Shown here: positions 43,088-51,922 of the stretch, one piece after another | How positions within the stretch are numbered: position 1 is the first letter of the stretch | How the letters are laid out: every line of letters starts with the position of its first letter | Source: Lachnospiraceae bacterium | GTDB taxonomy: Bacteria; Bacillota; Clostridia; Lachnospirales; Lachnospiraceae | Length of the DNA stretch: 56,338 bases | NCBI GenBank assembly: GCA_017457865.1 | Contig: JAFTGN010000029.1 | Span: forward strand, 1-56,338 | Direction of reading: 5' to 3' | Position numbers and translations under genes: made by a program | Notes under the pieces: generated by a model | The model's input: the letters and a program-made list of their open reading frames with translations, nothing else | Database searches by the model: none | What the model was told of the DNA's origin: nothing

Positions 43088-44095
43088 ATGAAGCAGGTAT
43101 TAGCAGTATACGAAGGGGATCAGGGGTATGTCAGAGGACTGACAGGTTATCTGACTGTTCGGCATCGTGTGCCGTTTCAGGTGGTGACTCTGACGAAAGA
43201 GGAGATGGTGGTTCATATGGCAGCATCAGGTAAGATAGATGTGTTGCTCATCGGGGCAGATGTGTACAATGAACAGATTGGAGCATTACCCATCAGGAAG
43301 GTTTTATTGCTGACAGAGGAGCTCTGTGCATCGGAAATGGTGTATTTGGGCAGGGAAGTACGGACGGTATATAAGTATCAGTCTATGGAGAAGATCGTTG
43401 ACGTGCTTCGAGCGTGCTATGAAGCATTGAGACCACCATTGATTCAGCCAGAGGATGTTGCTCAGGCAGATTGTATTGCTGTGTACTCACCAGTGAAGAG
43501 GTGTGGGAAGACCATGTTTGCATTGCTGTATGGGCAGCAGTCTGCCCAGGAAGTCAGGACACTGTATCTGAGTCTGGAATATGGTAAAGGAGTGGAACAA
43601 CTTTGCGGTTTGGAAGGCGGTGCAGATTTGGCAGATGTGCTGGACCAGTTTGAACAGGGAACTCTGTCAGATCACTTGCCAGAACTGGTGCGCAGATGGG
43701 AAGGACTGGATGTGATTCTTCCAGTACGGGATCCGGAAGATGTGCGGGAGATTTCATGGGAAAGTTTACAGGGACTGCTTGGATGGCTGCGCACTTGCGG
43801 TGTATATGACAGGATTCTACTGGATGCAGCAGAGGCTCTGTATCAACCGGTGAAGCTTCTTGAGACATGTAGCAGAGTGTTTTTACCGGTACGGGAAGAG
43901 TGGGTTGCCAAAGAGAAGACAGAATTCTTTTTAGAAGGTCTCAGGCAGAGCGGAAAGACTGAACTTTTAGGGCGGATACAGGAGATATCTTTGCCGGAGT
44001 TCACATGGAATGGAACCATGCCTGGATTGATACAGCTGCAGTGTACCCCATTTGGTGATTATGTACGTCATGTCCTGTCAGGAGAGCCAGCATGA
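43088..44095 (+). CDS. TadZ/CpaE-like protein with degenerate P-loop
   Basis: A 335-aa protein. The N-terminal ~110 residues are receiver-like (alternating beta/alpha, LLIGADVYNEQ). The remainder is a MinD/ParA-like ATPase fold whose Walker A is KRCGKT (K137, K141), lacking the leading Gly motifs of active MinD-type ATPases. It probably localises the pilus machine. GAGGAGAAGG precedes the ATG at 43088. Its stop overlaps the TadA ATG by 4 nt. Confidence 0.82.
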   Translation: MKQVLAVYEGDQGYVRGLTGYLTVRHRVPFQVVTLTKEEMVVHMAASGKIDVLLIGADVYNEQIGALPIRKVLLLTEELCASEMVYLGREVRTVYKYQSMEKIVDVLRACYEALRPPLIQPEDVAQADCIAVYSPVKRCGKTMFALLYGQQSAQEVRTLYLSLEYGKGVEQLCGLEGGADLADVLDQFEQGTLSDHLPELVRRWEGLDVILPVRDPEDVREISWESLQGLLGWLRTCGVYDRILLDAAEALYQPVKLLETCSRVFLPVREEWVAKEKTEFFLEGLRQSGKTELLGRIQEISLPEFTWNGTMPGLIQLQCTPFGDYVRHVLSGEPA

Positions 44096-45321
44096 GCGAG
44101 AGGAGAGAAGAACTGGTCAGACAGGTTTGGCGGCAGTTAGAAAAACAAGGGGATATGAGCGAAACAGAACTGAAAGAGGTGATCGACAGAGTCATACGGG
44201 AAACATCTGCCACATCATATTTATCTGTTGTGCAGCGCAGACAGTATCGAAAGGAACTGTTTGACACATTTTGTAGATATGATGTGCTCAGTGATGTGAT
44301 AGAAGATCCAGAGGTGACAGAAGTGATGGTCAATGGACCAGATCGGATCTTTGTGGAGAAGAATGGGATTCTGAAACGATATGAGAAGCAGTTTTCTTCT
44401 GCGGAGCGGCTAGAGGATCTGATCCAGACCATTGTTGCCAAAGTGAACCGGCAGGTGAATGAAGCCAATCCCATTGCAGATGCCAGACTGGAGAATGGAG
44501 ACAGGGTGAATGTGGTGCTGCCGCCAGTGGCACTGAATGGACCGGTATTGACCATCAGGCGGTTTTCGGGAGAGCCGGTGACCATGGAACAGCTGATCGG
44601 ATGGGGCAGTCTGGATCCAGAGACGGCCGCTTATCTGAAGGTGCTGGTGGTCAGTGGATACAATATTTTTATTTCCGGTGGAACGGGAAGCGGGAAGACC
44701 ACCTTTCTTGGGGCGTTGGCAGCATGGATTCCCAAGGAGCAGAGGGTGATCACCATTGAGGACTCCGCGGAGTTGCAGCTGCCGTTAGACAATCTGGTGC
44801 GTTTAGAAGCAAGACCGGCCAATACGGAACAGACAGGTGTGGTGACCATTCGGGATCTGCTGCGCACCAGTTTGCGGATGCGGCCGGATCGGATCATTGT
44901 AGGAGAGATCCGTTCGGAAGAGGCGCTGGATATGTTACAGGCCATGAACACCGGTCATGACGGTTCTATGTCTACCGGCCATGGAAACAGTCCAAAGGAC
45001 ATGTTGTTTCGGATGGAGACCATGGTCTTGATGGGAATGCAACTGCCGTTGTCTGCTGTGCGCAGACAGATCAGTTCAGCCATTGAGATTTTGGTTCAAT
45101 TGGGACGATTGCGGGATGGAAGTCGGAAGGTACTTTCCATTCAGGAGATTACAGGAATGGATGGAGAGGAGATTAATCTGCATTCTCTCTTCACATTTAC
45201 AGAGACAGGAGAAAAAGATGGAAAAGTACAGGGAAAGCTGGTTTGGTCAGGGGAACCTCTTAGCAGAGACGGAAAACTTCTTCGGGCAGGATACAGACTC
45301 CCGGAACAGTTTCGGCAGTGA
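44092..45321 (+). CDS. tadA: Tad pilus assembly ATPase (CpaF/TadA)
   Basis: A 409-aa secretion ATPase of the GspE/VirB11 group. Walker A is GGTGSGKT (196-203). An Asp box (TIEDSAELQLPLDN) and Walker B (RPDRIIVGEIRSEEAL) follow, then the His box STGHGNS. It powers extrusion of Flp pili at the membrane. It overlaps the upstream gene by 4 nt and the tadB gene by about 100 nt, the latter in another frame, a sign of tight coupling. Confidence 0.95.
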   Translation: MSERREELVRQVWRQLEKQGDMSETELKEVIDRVIRETSATSYLSVVQRRQYRKELFDTFCRYDVLSDVIEDPEVTEVMVNGPDRIFVEKNGILKRYEKQFSSAERLEDLIQTIVAKVNRQVNEANPIADARLENGDRVNVVLPPVALNGPVLTIRRFSGEPVTMEQLIGWGSLDPETAAYLKVLVVSGYNIFISGGTGSGKTTFLGALAAWIPKEQRVITIEDSAELQLPLDNLVRLEARPANTEQTGVVTIRDLLRTSLRMRPDRIIVGEIRSEEALDMLQAMNTGHDGSMSTGHGNSPKDMLFRMETMVLMGMQLPLSAVRRQISSAIEILVQLGRLRDGSRKVLSIQEITGMDGEEINLHSLFTFTETGEKDGKVQGKLVWSGEPLSRDGKLLRAGYRLPEQFRQ

Positions 45322-46036
45322 AGTGATGTGGTATGTATATGTGGGATTTGATCTGGCAGGACTGCTGTTTGCCATGATATTTGCCTGGGTGTTTTATCAC
45401 AGGTTCTGGCTGGGATTTGTAGCCATTCTTGCCATTCTACCTTATCATCGATTTGTCCGGCAGATTTGCAGAAAACGCAGAGAACGGCAGTTCAGACAGG
45501 AGTTTCGTGATGCATTGCAGCAGCTGCAGAGTTATATGCAGGCAGGTCGTTCCATTGAGAATGCCATGGAGCAGACGGATGTCCGTCTGCAGGCAGAGAA
45601 GGGGCACGGTGTATTGGCAGCAGAATGGCATGGGATGTTGATGCAGATTCGGCACAATCGATCGGTAGAGCGTGCGTGGGAAGATTTTGCAGGACGGTGC
45701 CCTATACAGGAAGTCAGACAGTTTGCAGAAGTATTGTCGGTGGCAAAGCGCAGTGGTGGTTCTATGGTGCAGATTATCCAGACGGCGGTGTATGAAATCA
45801 CCCTTTTGATGCAGACAGAAGAGGAAATCAAAACCGTTATTGCATCTAAGAAACTTCAGATGTATGTGCTGGAAACCATTCCTATTCTGCTCATGGTATA
45901 CCTGAATGTGGCATCACCGGATATGTTAGCGGAAATGTATGAGACTTTCTTTGGGAATGTGATCATGACAGGATGTCTGGTGGTATATCTGACAGCAGTC
46001 TGGTTGGGGCGAAGGATTTCTGATATTCAGGTGTAG
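45218..46036 (+). CDS. tadB: Tad inner-membrane platform protein TadB
   Basis: A 272-aa T2SF-type platform protein. Two TM segments lie at about residues 37-75, a cytoplasmic GspF domain (QEFRDALQQLQSYMQAGRS, then AKRSGGSMVQII) is in the middle, and two TM segments are at the C-terminus. ACAGGAG upstream supports the ATG at 45218, which lies inside tadA. It works with TadC and TadA. Confidence 0.9.
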   Translation: MEKYRESWFGQGNLLAETENFFGQDTDSRNSFGSEVMWYVYVGFDLAGLLFAMIFAWVFYHRFWLGFVAILAILPYHRFVRQICRKRRERQFRQEFRDALQQLQSYMQAGRSIENAMEQTDVRLQAEKGHGVLAAEWHGMLMQIRHNRSVERAWEDFAGRCPIQEVRQFAEVLSVAKRSGGSMVQIIQTAVYEITLLMQTEEEIKTVIASKKLQMYVLETIPILLMVYLNVASPDMLAEMYETFFGNVIMTGCLVVYLTAVWLGRRISDIQV

Positions 46037-46071
46037 CAGAATGGATATGGTGGACAACAGGAGGAAACAGG

Positions 46072-47571
46072 GTGAGATACTTTTTTGCAAGTATACTGGC
46101 AGTCTTATTGGCAGGATGGATGTGGAACTGTCGGTATAAGAAAGAAGAACTGGCACAACTTTGTCGATTTCAGGAGAATCAGACTGGAAAGAAGGTTTCC
46201 TTGCCATTGTGTCTGTTGTCTATGGGAGCCTGGTTGTATGACAGGTATATGACGGGGATGTTACTTTTATGGGACAGTCTGGGAAAGAACAAAGAACTGG
46301 AAAGAGATAAGAACTTTTGCAGATATCAGGCAGTCAGAATTGGAAAAAACAGCAAGGAAGACTATTTCTTCCGGCAACTCCAGTATGTTACTTATGGATG
46401 GCTGACAGGTTTGGTCATTTGTATGTTGTGCCTGTTCTTGTCTATGAAAAATGATATACCTTTAAGGGAAGATGGCACTTTGTTACAAAGACCGGAGCAA
46501 TGGGAAGAAAGTGCAGCATATGAACTCCAGCTAGATGGACTGGATGAAAGAACCAGAATTTCAGTCACCATCAATGGCTGGCAGCAGACAGATAGTGCGA
46601 CACTGCTGGCAGAAGCTGCGGAGACACTGGCAGATCGGATTGGGGGGCGCAATACTTCCTTGGAAGAGGTATATTTTGATTTGGAACTACCAGAAACATT
46701 GGATGGAGGCATAGCCATTTCCTGGGACAGCAGCAATATCGATGTGTTGGGAAGCAACGGCACTGTCAGAAACCAGGAGTTAGAGGAAGCGGAATTGGCA
46801 GAATTGACGGCAGTGCTTACTTATCAGGGAGAGACGGTAGTCCAGAGGATTCCGGTAAAAATTTTGCCGCCTGTAAGGAATAGTGTCTACTACAGCAGAA
46901 AGTTGACGGAACAGATCATAGAGCAGGAGGAGCGAACTCGTACAGATCAATATGTGTCACTCCCAACGGAGATAGATGGGCATCTGTTGGGATATGAGAG
47001 TCCTCCGGATATGACGGTCCTATATTTGTTTGCAGTGGGATGGGTGGCTGCTTTTGGAATGGTGTTTGGATACCGACAACAGATTAAGGAGGGGTATCGG
47101 AGGCGCAGTTGTCTGTTACAACAGGAATATGGATGCATTGCTTCTCGGTTTGCCATCTTACTGCGCTGTGGATTGCCGGTGCGCAGCTGCTGGCAAAAGA
47201 TGGTACAAACTTATGAACAAGAAAAAGAAACAGAGGAACAACAGTTTTCCTACGCACTGGAAGAAATGGCACTGACCAGTCGCCAGATGGCGGGCGGGAT
47301 GCAGGAAACAAAGGCATATCTGGAATTTGGCAATCGATGTGAACTGTATGCCTATCGCCGATTTGGGATGCTTTTGGAGCAGACCGTTCGACAGGGAAAT
47401 CCCGGATTGGCGCAATTGCTGGAAGGAGAGGCTGTTCAGGCAATGGAAGAGCGAAAAAACCTGGCGAGAAAACGGGCAGAAGAAGCAGAGACCAAGATGA
47501 TGCTGCCCATGTTTCTCATGCTGGGGGTTGTGATCGTGGTGGTGATGGTACCGGCATTTATGCGAATGTAA
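46072..47571 (+). CDS. tadC: TadC-like platform protein with inserted Ig-like domain
   Basis: A 499-aa protein, against ~300 for usual TadC. After an N-terminal TM (1-18) and a second at about 108-125, residues ~170-266 form an atrophied-Ig-like domain (ISWDSSNIDVLGSNGTV, then a threonine-rich strand and VKILPP). TM follows at about 315-333, then the GspF-like cytoplasmic part (RFAILLRCGLPVRSCW) and a C-terminal TM (477-499). The Ig-like part is predicted outside the cell. The start is GTG after CAGGAGG. Confidence 0.87.
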   Translation: MRYFFASILAVLLAGWMWNCRYKKEELAQLCRFQENQTGKKVSLPLCLLSMGAWLYDRYMTGMLLLWDSLGKNKELERDKNFCRYQAVRIGKNSKEDYFFRQLQYVTYGWLTGLVICMLCLFLSMKNDIPLREDGTLLQRPEQWEESAAYELQLDGLDERTRISVTINGWQQTDSATLLAEAAETLADRIGGRNTSLEEVYFDLELPETLDGGIAISWDSSNIDVLGSNGTVRNQELEEAELAELTAVLTYQGETVVQRIPVKILPPVRNSVYYSRKLTEQIIEQEERTRTDQYVSLPTEIDGHLLGYESPPDMTVLYLFAVGWVAAFGMVFGYRQQIKEGYRRRSCLLQQEYGCIASRFAILLRCGLPVRSCWQKMVQTYEQEKETEEQQFSYALEEMALTSRQMAGGMQETKAYLEFGNRCELYAYRRFGMLLEQTVRQGNPGLAQLLEGEAVQAMEERKNLARKRAEEAETKMMLPMFLMLGVVIVVVMVPAFMRM

Positions 47572-47613
47572 GTCCGCATATGCCGGAAGCACAAAGGAAT
47601 GGAGGATATACAA

Positions 47614-47850
47614 ATGGGACAGGAAATAAAGTGGAGTTTGGAGCAGATGGAGTTACAGCCGGTAGATTGGAAGTCCGGTTGGAGAGAACTGGTTTTTTGG
47701 CACCGGTCAGATAACAAAGGGGTTGGTGTGGTGGAAGTCATACTGATTCTGGTGGTGCTCATTGCCCTTGTGGTGATCTTTAAGGATCAGTTGACTGCAT
47801 TGGTACAGAAGTTGCTGAAAAATGTTTCCAAAGATGCATTGAAAATCTGA
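47614..47850 (+). CDS. Flp1-family type IVb pilin
   Basis: A 78-aa pilin. A ~40-residue leader precedes the processing region KGVGVVEVILILVVLIALVV, with the Glu at position +5-like spacing after a Gly. The rest (FKDQLTALVQKLLKNV) is amphipathic helix. It is the major pilus subunit, cut by the TadV-like peptidase. TGGAGG lies upstream of the ATG at 47614. A single pilin gene is seen. Confidence 0.88.
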   Translation: MGQEIKWSLEQMELQPVDWKSGWRELVFWHRSDNKGVGVVEVILILVVLIALVVIFKDQLTALVQKLLKNVSKDALKI

Positions 47851-47889
47851 TATGGCACGTCAGGAGAGAGGGAAACCGGGGACTGAAAG

Positions 47890-49344
47890 ATGAAAAACAA
47901 AGGAAGCATTACCGTTTTTCTCTGTCTGTGTATGATAGTCTGTATAGGTGTGACAGGTGTCATGTTGGAAACGGCCAGGATGTATGGCTGTCAGTCTGTT
48001 TTGTCTATGGCAAAGCAGACTGCGGCACAGTCTATAGAAGCAGCTTACAACAGGGCATTGTGGCAGAAATACGAACTGCTTGCATGGGATGGACAGTTGG
48101 AAAGTGACAGACAGCAGACATTAAAAGAAGCGTACCAGCAATGGCTGGCAGGAGAACTTCACCCTTCTACCTACGGACTTTATTTGTATGGTATGTCTGT
48201 AGAGGATGTGTGGCTACAGCAATATGATACATTGTTGGATGAAAATGGGAGATATCTGTTGGAACAGATGTTGGATGCAGAGGAAAGTCGGTACAGCGTG
48301 GTTTTATTAAGGCTGCTAGAGGATACCCTTTCTTTTCTACCCTCTATGTCGTTGCCAGAACTAGGTATCTCATTGGATAAATGGTTGGAAAGACTGACCA
48401 TACACAAGCTGTTTGCCGACGAGGAACAGGAACCTGTATCGGATTACCGGTTGCATGCAGACTGTCTTCCTTCCCAAATGCTGTCTGGTGTCTTACAGGA
48501 GACGGCAGTGGAGAAAGCACTGGTCTGTGATTATATTTTGCGTCATTGTGCCAGTTATACAGATCACAAGACAGAACAGTTGTGTTATGAGGTGGAGTAT
48601 ATTCTGGGGGGAAAGGAAACCGATTCTTTGAATCTGGTATCAGCTGCCAGAAAGCTGATCAAACTACGGACAGGCATCAATTTTATACAGATTCTGTCAG
48701 AAGAGGAAATGCATACAGCGGCAGAATTATTAGGAACCATGATTGCCACCTGTCTGACCATTCCGGAAGCAGAAGAACTGGTCACATTCCTTGTAGAAGT
48801 GGGGTGGGCATATAAAGAGGCAGTGCGGGATGCGCAGGATTTGTATCAGGGCAGATACGTGGCGTTACAAAAAGAACCCGGAGAATGGCATATCTGGATT
48901 CATCTGCCTAAGGGAGAGCTGTCAAAAAAGAAGGTTACGCTGGCAGATCTGAATGACATGTTAGGAGAGTATTTCAAAGAAAGCACCACAGATGTAGATA
49001 TGGGACACAATATGCAGGAAGTAGAATACTCGTCCAATCGGACGATATTGAACTGTCTGCAGGATGGAAATTGGAACTATGAATGTTATTTGTTTTTGCT
49101 GTTGTATTTGCAGGATAACAGTATCCAGATGGGGCGCATGATGGATGTGATCCAGCTGGAACTGTCAGCAGAATATCCTGCATTCTGGTTGCCGGATTGC
49201 TGCGTGGGATTTTCTATGGGAATGCGAACTTCTTTTCGGCCGGTCTTTTCGGCATTCAGTGGTCAGATTGGTATATGGGCAGGCAGGAGACAACTGACAG
49301 ATGTGGTTACGATTCGTTTTTCAGACAGATATGTGTATTTTTGA
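47890..49344 (+). CDS. DUF5702 protein of the Tad locus
   Basis: A 484-aa protein. An N-terminal TadE/TadG-like hydrophobic segment spans about residues 5-28 (GSITVFLCLCMIVCIGVTGV), followed by a large extracellular helical region. Clostridial Tad loci regularly carry a DUF5702 protein; the role is probably minor pilin or anchoring. The RBS is GGGGACTGAAAG-like. Confidence 0.8.
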   Translation: MKNKGSITVFLCLCMIVCIGVTGVMLETARMYGCQSVLSMAKQTAAQSIEAAYNRALWQKYELLAWDGQLESDRQQTLKEAYQQWLAGELHPSTYGLYLYGMSVEDVWLQQYDTLLDENGRYLLEQMLDAEESRYSVVLLRLLEDTLSFLPSMSLPELGISLDKWLERLTIHKLFADEEQEPVSDYRLHADCLPSQMLSGVLQETAVEKALVCDYILRHCASYTDHKTEQLCYEVEYILGGKETDSLNLVSAARKLIKLRTGINFIQILSEEEMHTAAELLGTMIATCLTIPEAEELVTFLVEVGWAYKEAVRDAQDLYQGRYVALQKEPGEWHIWIHLPKGELSKKKVTLADLNDMLGEYFKESTTDVDMGHNMQEVEYSSNRTILNCLQDGNWNYECYLFLLLYLQDNSIQMGRMMDVIQLELSAEYPAFWLPDCCVGFSMGMRTSFRPVFSAFSGQIGIWAGRRQLTDVVTIRFSDRYVYF

Positions 49345-49423
49345 GAATAGCAGCGGTGGAAAAGAACAAGTTGATAGCCTGTATTGCCCGGTTATAAACT
49401 TATGATACAAGGAGTGTGAAAAC

Positions 49424-49529
49424 ATATGTGCCTGTCATACACAGACATACTCTCCAGGTACAAGTGCGAAGCAGCCGATGACGAAAACAGATGTAAGAAA
49501 AGGTCATCCTGACAGGCACATATTTTTTC
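49424..49529 (+). other. Structured element with closing stem and T-run inside the Tad operon
   Basis: ATATGTGCCTGTCA (49424-49437) is perfectly complementary to TGACAGGCACATAT (49510-49523), followed by TTTTT. An inner hairpin GATGAC/GTCATC is at about 49476-49508. It is ~100 nt with a closing stem, so it may be an attenuator or a terminator with a folded loop. I found no match to a riboswitch class I know. The gap 49345-49548 contains no gene. Confidence 0.65.
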
Positions 49530-49548
49530 TCATGAACGGAGACAGAGG

Positions 49549-50316
49549 ATGAGACAGAATGCAAAGGAAAAAGGAAGTCTGACAGTAGAGGCCATTTTGG
49601 TATTGCCATTGTGTATGATGGTGATTGTGGGGTTGATGACATGTTTCCCTCTGTTGCGGTTGCAGTTACAATTACAAAGTGTGCTGGTGCAGACAGTACA
49701 GATGCAGGCAGTTTATGCAGGCACACAAGAAGAGGGAGATGCATCCTGGCTGGGGGCAGAAGGGGAATTGCTTGCACTGTGTCAAAAGGAGCAGGTGGAT
49801 CTGGATCAGGTCACGGCAGGGATGCTGGGTCTCCATCTGTTTCTGGATACAGAAGGGAATGAAGTGTTACATGCTATTTTGACCTATCAGTTTCAACTAC
49901 CTTTTTTATCCGGAAGGCTGGGCAGGGTCACTTGTGTACAGCAATGCCGATGTCGTATCTGGAATGGAACGGTTTATGTGGAGAATCCTGACACAGAACA
50001 TCTGGTGTATTACACAGAATATGGTACGGTCTATCATACGTATCTGGATTGCACTTATTTGAAATTGTCCATTCATCAAATTCCTGTCAATCAGCTGCCA
50101 AATGCCCGAAATGAAGCAGGTGCCAGATATAGAGCATGTGAACTTTGTGGAGAAGATGCAGTGAAAGACGGATATTACATCACCACCCAGGGGGATTGTT
50201 ATCATACACGTCTAACCTGCCCGGGTTTGAGTCGTTATATCAAGACGGTAGAGTTAGAAACCGTGTTGGAACAGGGAATGAGGGAGTGCAGCCGTTGTGC
50301 AAGGCGCAGGGAATGA
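49549..50316 (+). CDS. TadE-like protein with two Cys/His modules
   Basis: A 255-aa protein. The N-terminus KGSLTVEAILVLPL is a TadE-type prepilin-like signal followed by TM (about 13-36). The C-terminal ~110 residues contain two tandem modules of the form Y-H-T-x3-C ... C-x-x-C (VYHTYLDC with CELC; CYHTRLTC with CSRC), resembling the small metal-binding modules of Ada-like or ComEC-tail type. Such a fusion would display zinc-binding modules outside the membrane. It begins just after the structured element; GGAGACAGAGG precedes the ATG. Confidence 0.8.
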   Translation: MRQNAKEKGSLTVEAILVLPLCMMVIVGLMTCFPLLRLQLQLQSVLVQTVQMQAVYAGTQEEGDASWLGAEGELLALCQKEQVDLDQVTAGMLGLHLFLDTEGNEVLHAILTYQFQLPFLSGRLGRVTCVQQCRCRIWNGTVYVENPDTEHLVYYTEYGTVYHTYLDCTYLKLSIHQIPVNQLPNARNEAGARYRACELCGEDAVKDGYYITTQGDCYHTRLTCPGLSRYIKTVELETVLEQGMRECSRCARRRE

Positions 50317-50368
50317 GAAACCATAAAAACAAAACGTTGCAAATTTCACAGGAGAGGGAAAATACAAA

Positions 50369-50854
50369 ATGCCAAAGCAGGAAATGGGGAAGAAGAAATG
50401 GGAGGTGTTCAAAAAAGGGATACAATCCTGTCAGGGAAGCATGACGGTAGAGGCGGCTCTGCTGATTCCATTGTTAGTGTATCTGTTACTGGCAGTGATT
50501 TATTTGGACTTCTGGCAGTACGACTGTACCGTGGCACAGGCATTGTGCAGCCAGGCAGTGTGGCAGCTACAGTACGAAGAGAAAGAAGCAGAGCTGTTGT
50601 CAGATCAATTGACAGAAAAATTAAGCCAAGTTTTGCTGACAGATGCATTAGAAGATGGGATGTGTAAGCACACTTTATTGTATAGTCAGGCAGAGTGTGG
50701 GCTGCGGATGAAGATTCCCCTGTCTGGCGTGAAAGAATTGCTTGGGAATACGGCAGGGTATGAAACTACATGCAGAGGCGTGGTGTCCAGTGTGGTTACG
50801 TCGACTGTTTTTCGGAAAATGTCCGGCTTCAGCAAAGGAGAAGAGGAAACATGA
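50369..50854 (+). CDS. TadE-like pseudopilin
   Basis: A 161-aa protein. GSMTVEAALLIPLLVYLLLA is the TadE prepilin-like signal and TM at about residues 23-45. The extracellular part is helical and has three cysteines. The N-terminus is basic. It follows the other TadE-like gene by 52 nt and overlaps the next start (ATGA). It is a minor pilin of the Tad system. Confidence 0.82.
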   Translation: MPKQEMGKKKWEVFKKGIQSCQGSMTVEAALLIPLLVYLLLAVIYLDFWQYDCTVAQALCSQAVWQLQYEEKEAELLSDQLTEKLSQVLLTDALEDGMCKHTLLYSQAECGLRMKIPLSGVKELLGNTAGYETTCRGVVSSVVTSTVFRKMSGFSKGEEET

Positions 50855-51795
50855 CAGAAACATATGTGAGAGAAATGAATCGGAATTACCTGATTTTATC
50901 AGGAAAAGAAGATGAGATGGAATTGGATTATCAAATGCGGATGTTGACGGAAAATGAGATTCCGGGATTGATTTCAGCACAGATTCGACAGGTAGATTGT
51001 CACATAGAGTATTACTATGAGATTTCTGGCAGGGTATCTCTCGCACAGTATTTGGCACGCCATCAGATGCAGTATAAAGAACTGGAAGCACTGATTACAG
51101 GATTACATCAGGTATCTGGTGCAGCAGAAGAATATCTGTTGGATATAGATCAGGTGCTGTTGGAACCGGAGTTGATTTTTTTGAACCAAGAAGGGAATAC
51201 CGTTTCTTTTTGTTATGGAAAAGATAGAAATAGTTCTTTTTTGGATCATTTGCGGGAATTGATGCAATATTTGCTTGTGAGATTGGATCATTCGGATGAA
51301 AAAACAGTGCGTGTCGGCTACGCATTGTATCAGGAGTGTCAGTCTGATCAGTGCACCATAGAAAGATGCATCTGGATTTTTCGGAATCAGGAAAGAATTT
51401 GGAAGAAGGAAGAAAACGAACAGTGGTATCCAATACAGAATGAGAAATCAGGGTATGATGACCGGGAATCGTGGCAGCAGGAGACTATGTTGTTGACAGA
51501 ATTGCCGGTATATGAAGCGGCTCAGTCGCACTTACAAGAGGAATCAATTTTGCAAAAGAGCGGTCGAAAGATGGAAAAGACTGAAAAAAAGGAGTGGTTG
51601 TTGTTTGGAGCCATCAGTGGGATATTGGAAATGATCGTTCTGATCGGAATTCTACATCCTTATGTACAGGAACGGATTGACCAAAAGCTACTCATAGCGG
51701 CAGCATTGTTGCTGTTGCTATTTGTGGGATTTGCTGTGATGCAGTACAGAAAAGAGAGTGGTGCACAAAATTCTTCTCAAAAAAGGATTTCTTAG
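50851..51795 (+). CDS. DUF6382 membrane protein without FHA domain
   Basis: A 314-aa protein. The N-terminal ~190 residues are a DUF6382-like cytoplasmic domain (pseudokinase-like pattern ...LILSGKEDEMELDYQMRML). Two TM segments lie at about 250-270 and 280-300. Related clostridial proteins carry a C-terminal FHA domain; none is present here. It is the last gene of the Tad operon, starting within the previous stop. Confidence 0.75.
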   Translation: MTETYVREMNRNYLILSGKEDEMELDYQMRMLTENEIPGLISAQIRQVDCHIEYYYEISGRVSLAQYLARHQMQYKELEALITGLHQVSGAAEEYLLDIDQVLLEPELIFLNQEGNTVSFCYGKDRNSSFLDHLRELMQYLLVRLDHSDEKTVRVGYALYQECQSDQCTIERCIWIFRNQERIWKKEENEQWYPIQNEKSGYDDRESWQQETMLLTELPVYEAAQSHLQEESILQKSGRKMEKTEKKEWLLFGAISGILEMIVLIGILHPYVQERIDQKLLIAAALLLLLFVGFAVMQYRKESGAQNSSQKRIS

Positions 51796-51801
51796 AAATT
51801 C

Positions 51802-51830
51802 TTTACATTTTGCAATCTTTTGAGTATAGT
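51802..51830 (+). promoter_or_regulatory. Promoter of the HAD phosphatase gene
   Basis: TTTACA (51802-51807) and TATAGT (51825-51830) are 17 nt apart. It is closely similar to the promoters at 52771 and 35521 (minus). Confidence 0.7.
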
Positions 51831-51922
51831 AGGAGGATGGGGAAAGTTGGGAATCAAAATATGTCGGAAGCGAATATCGGATCATATCCCCTTATACGTG
51901 TTTGAGAAGGACGGAAATCAAA

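Noticed and set aside
49424-49529. c-di-GMP riboswitch in the Tad operon
   Set aside because: The location is suggestive, but I could not identify the GEMM-I core or the class II signature. It is left as an unassigned structured element.
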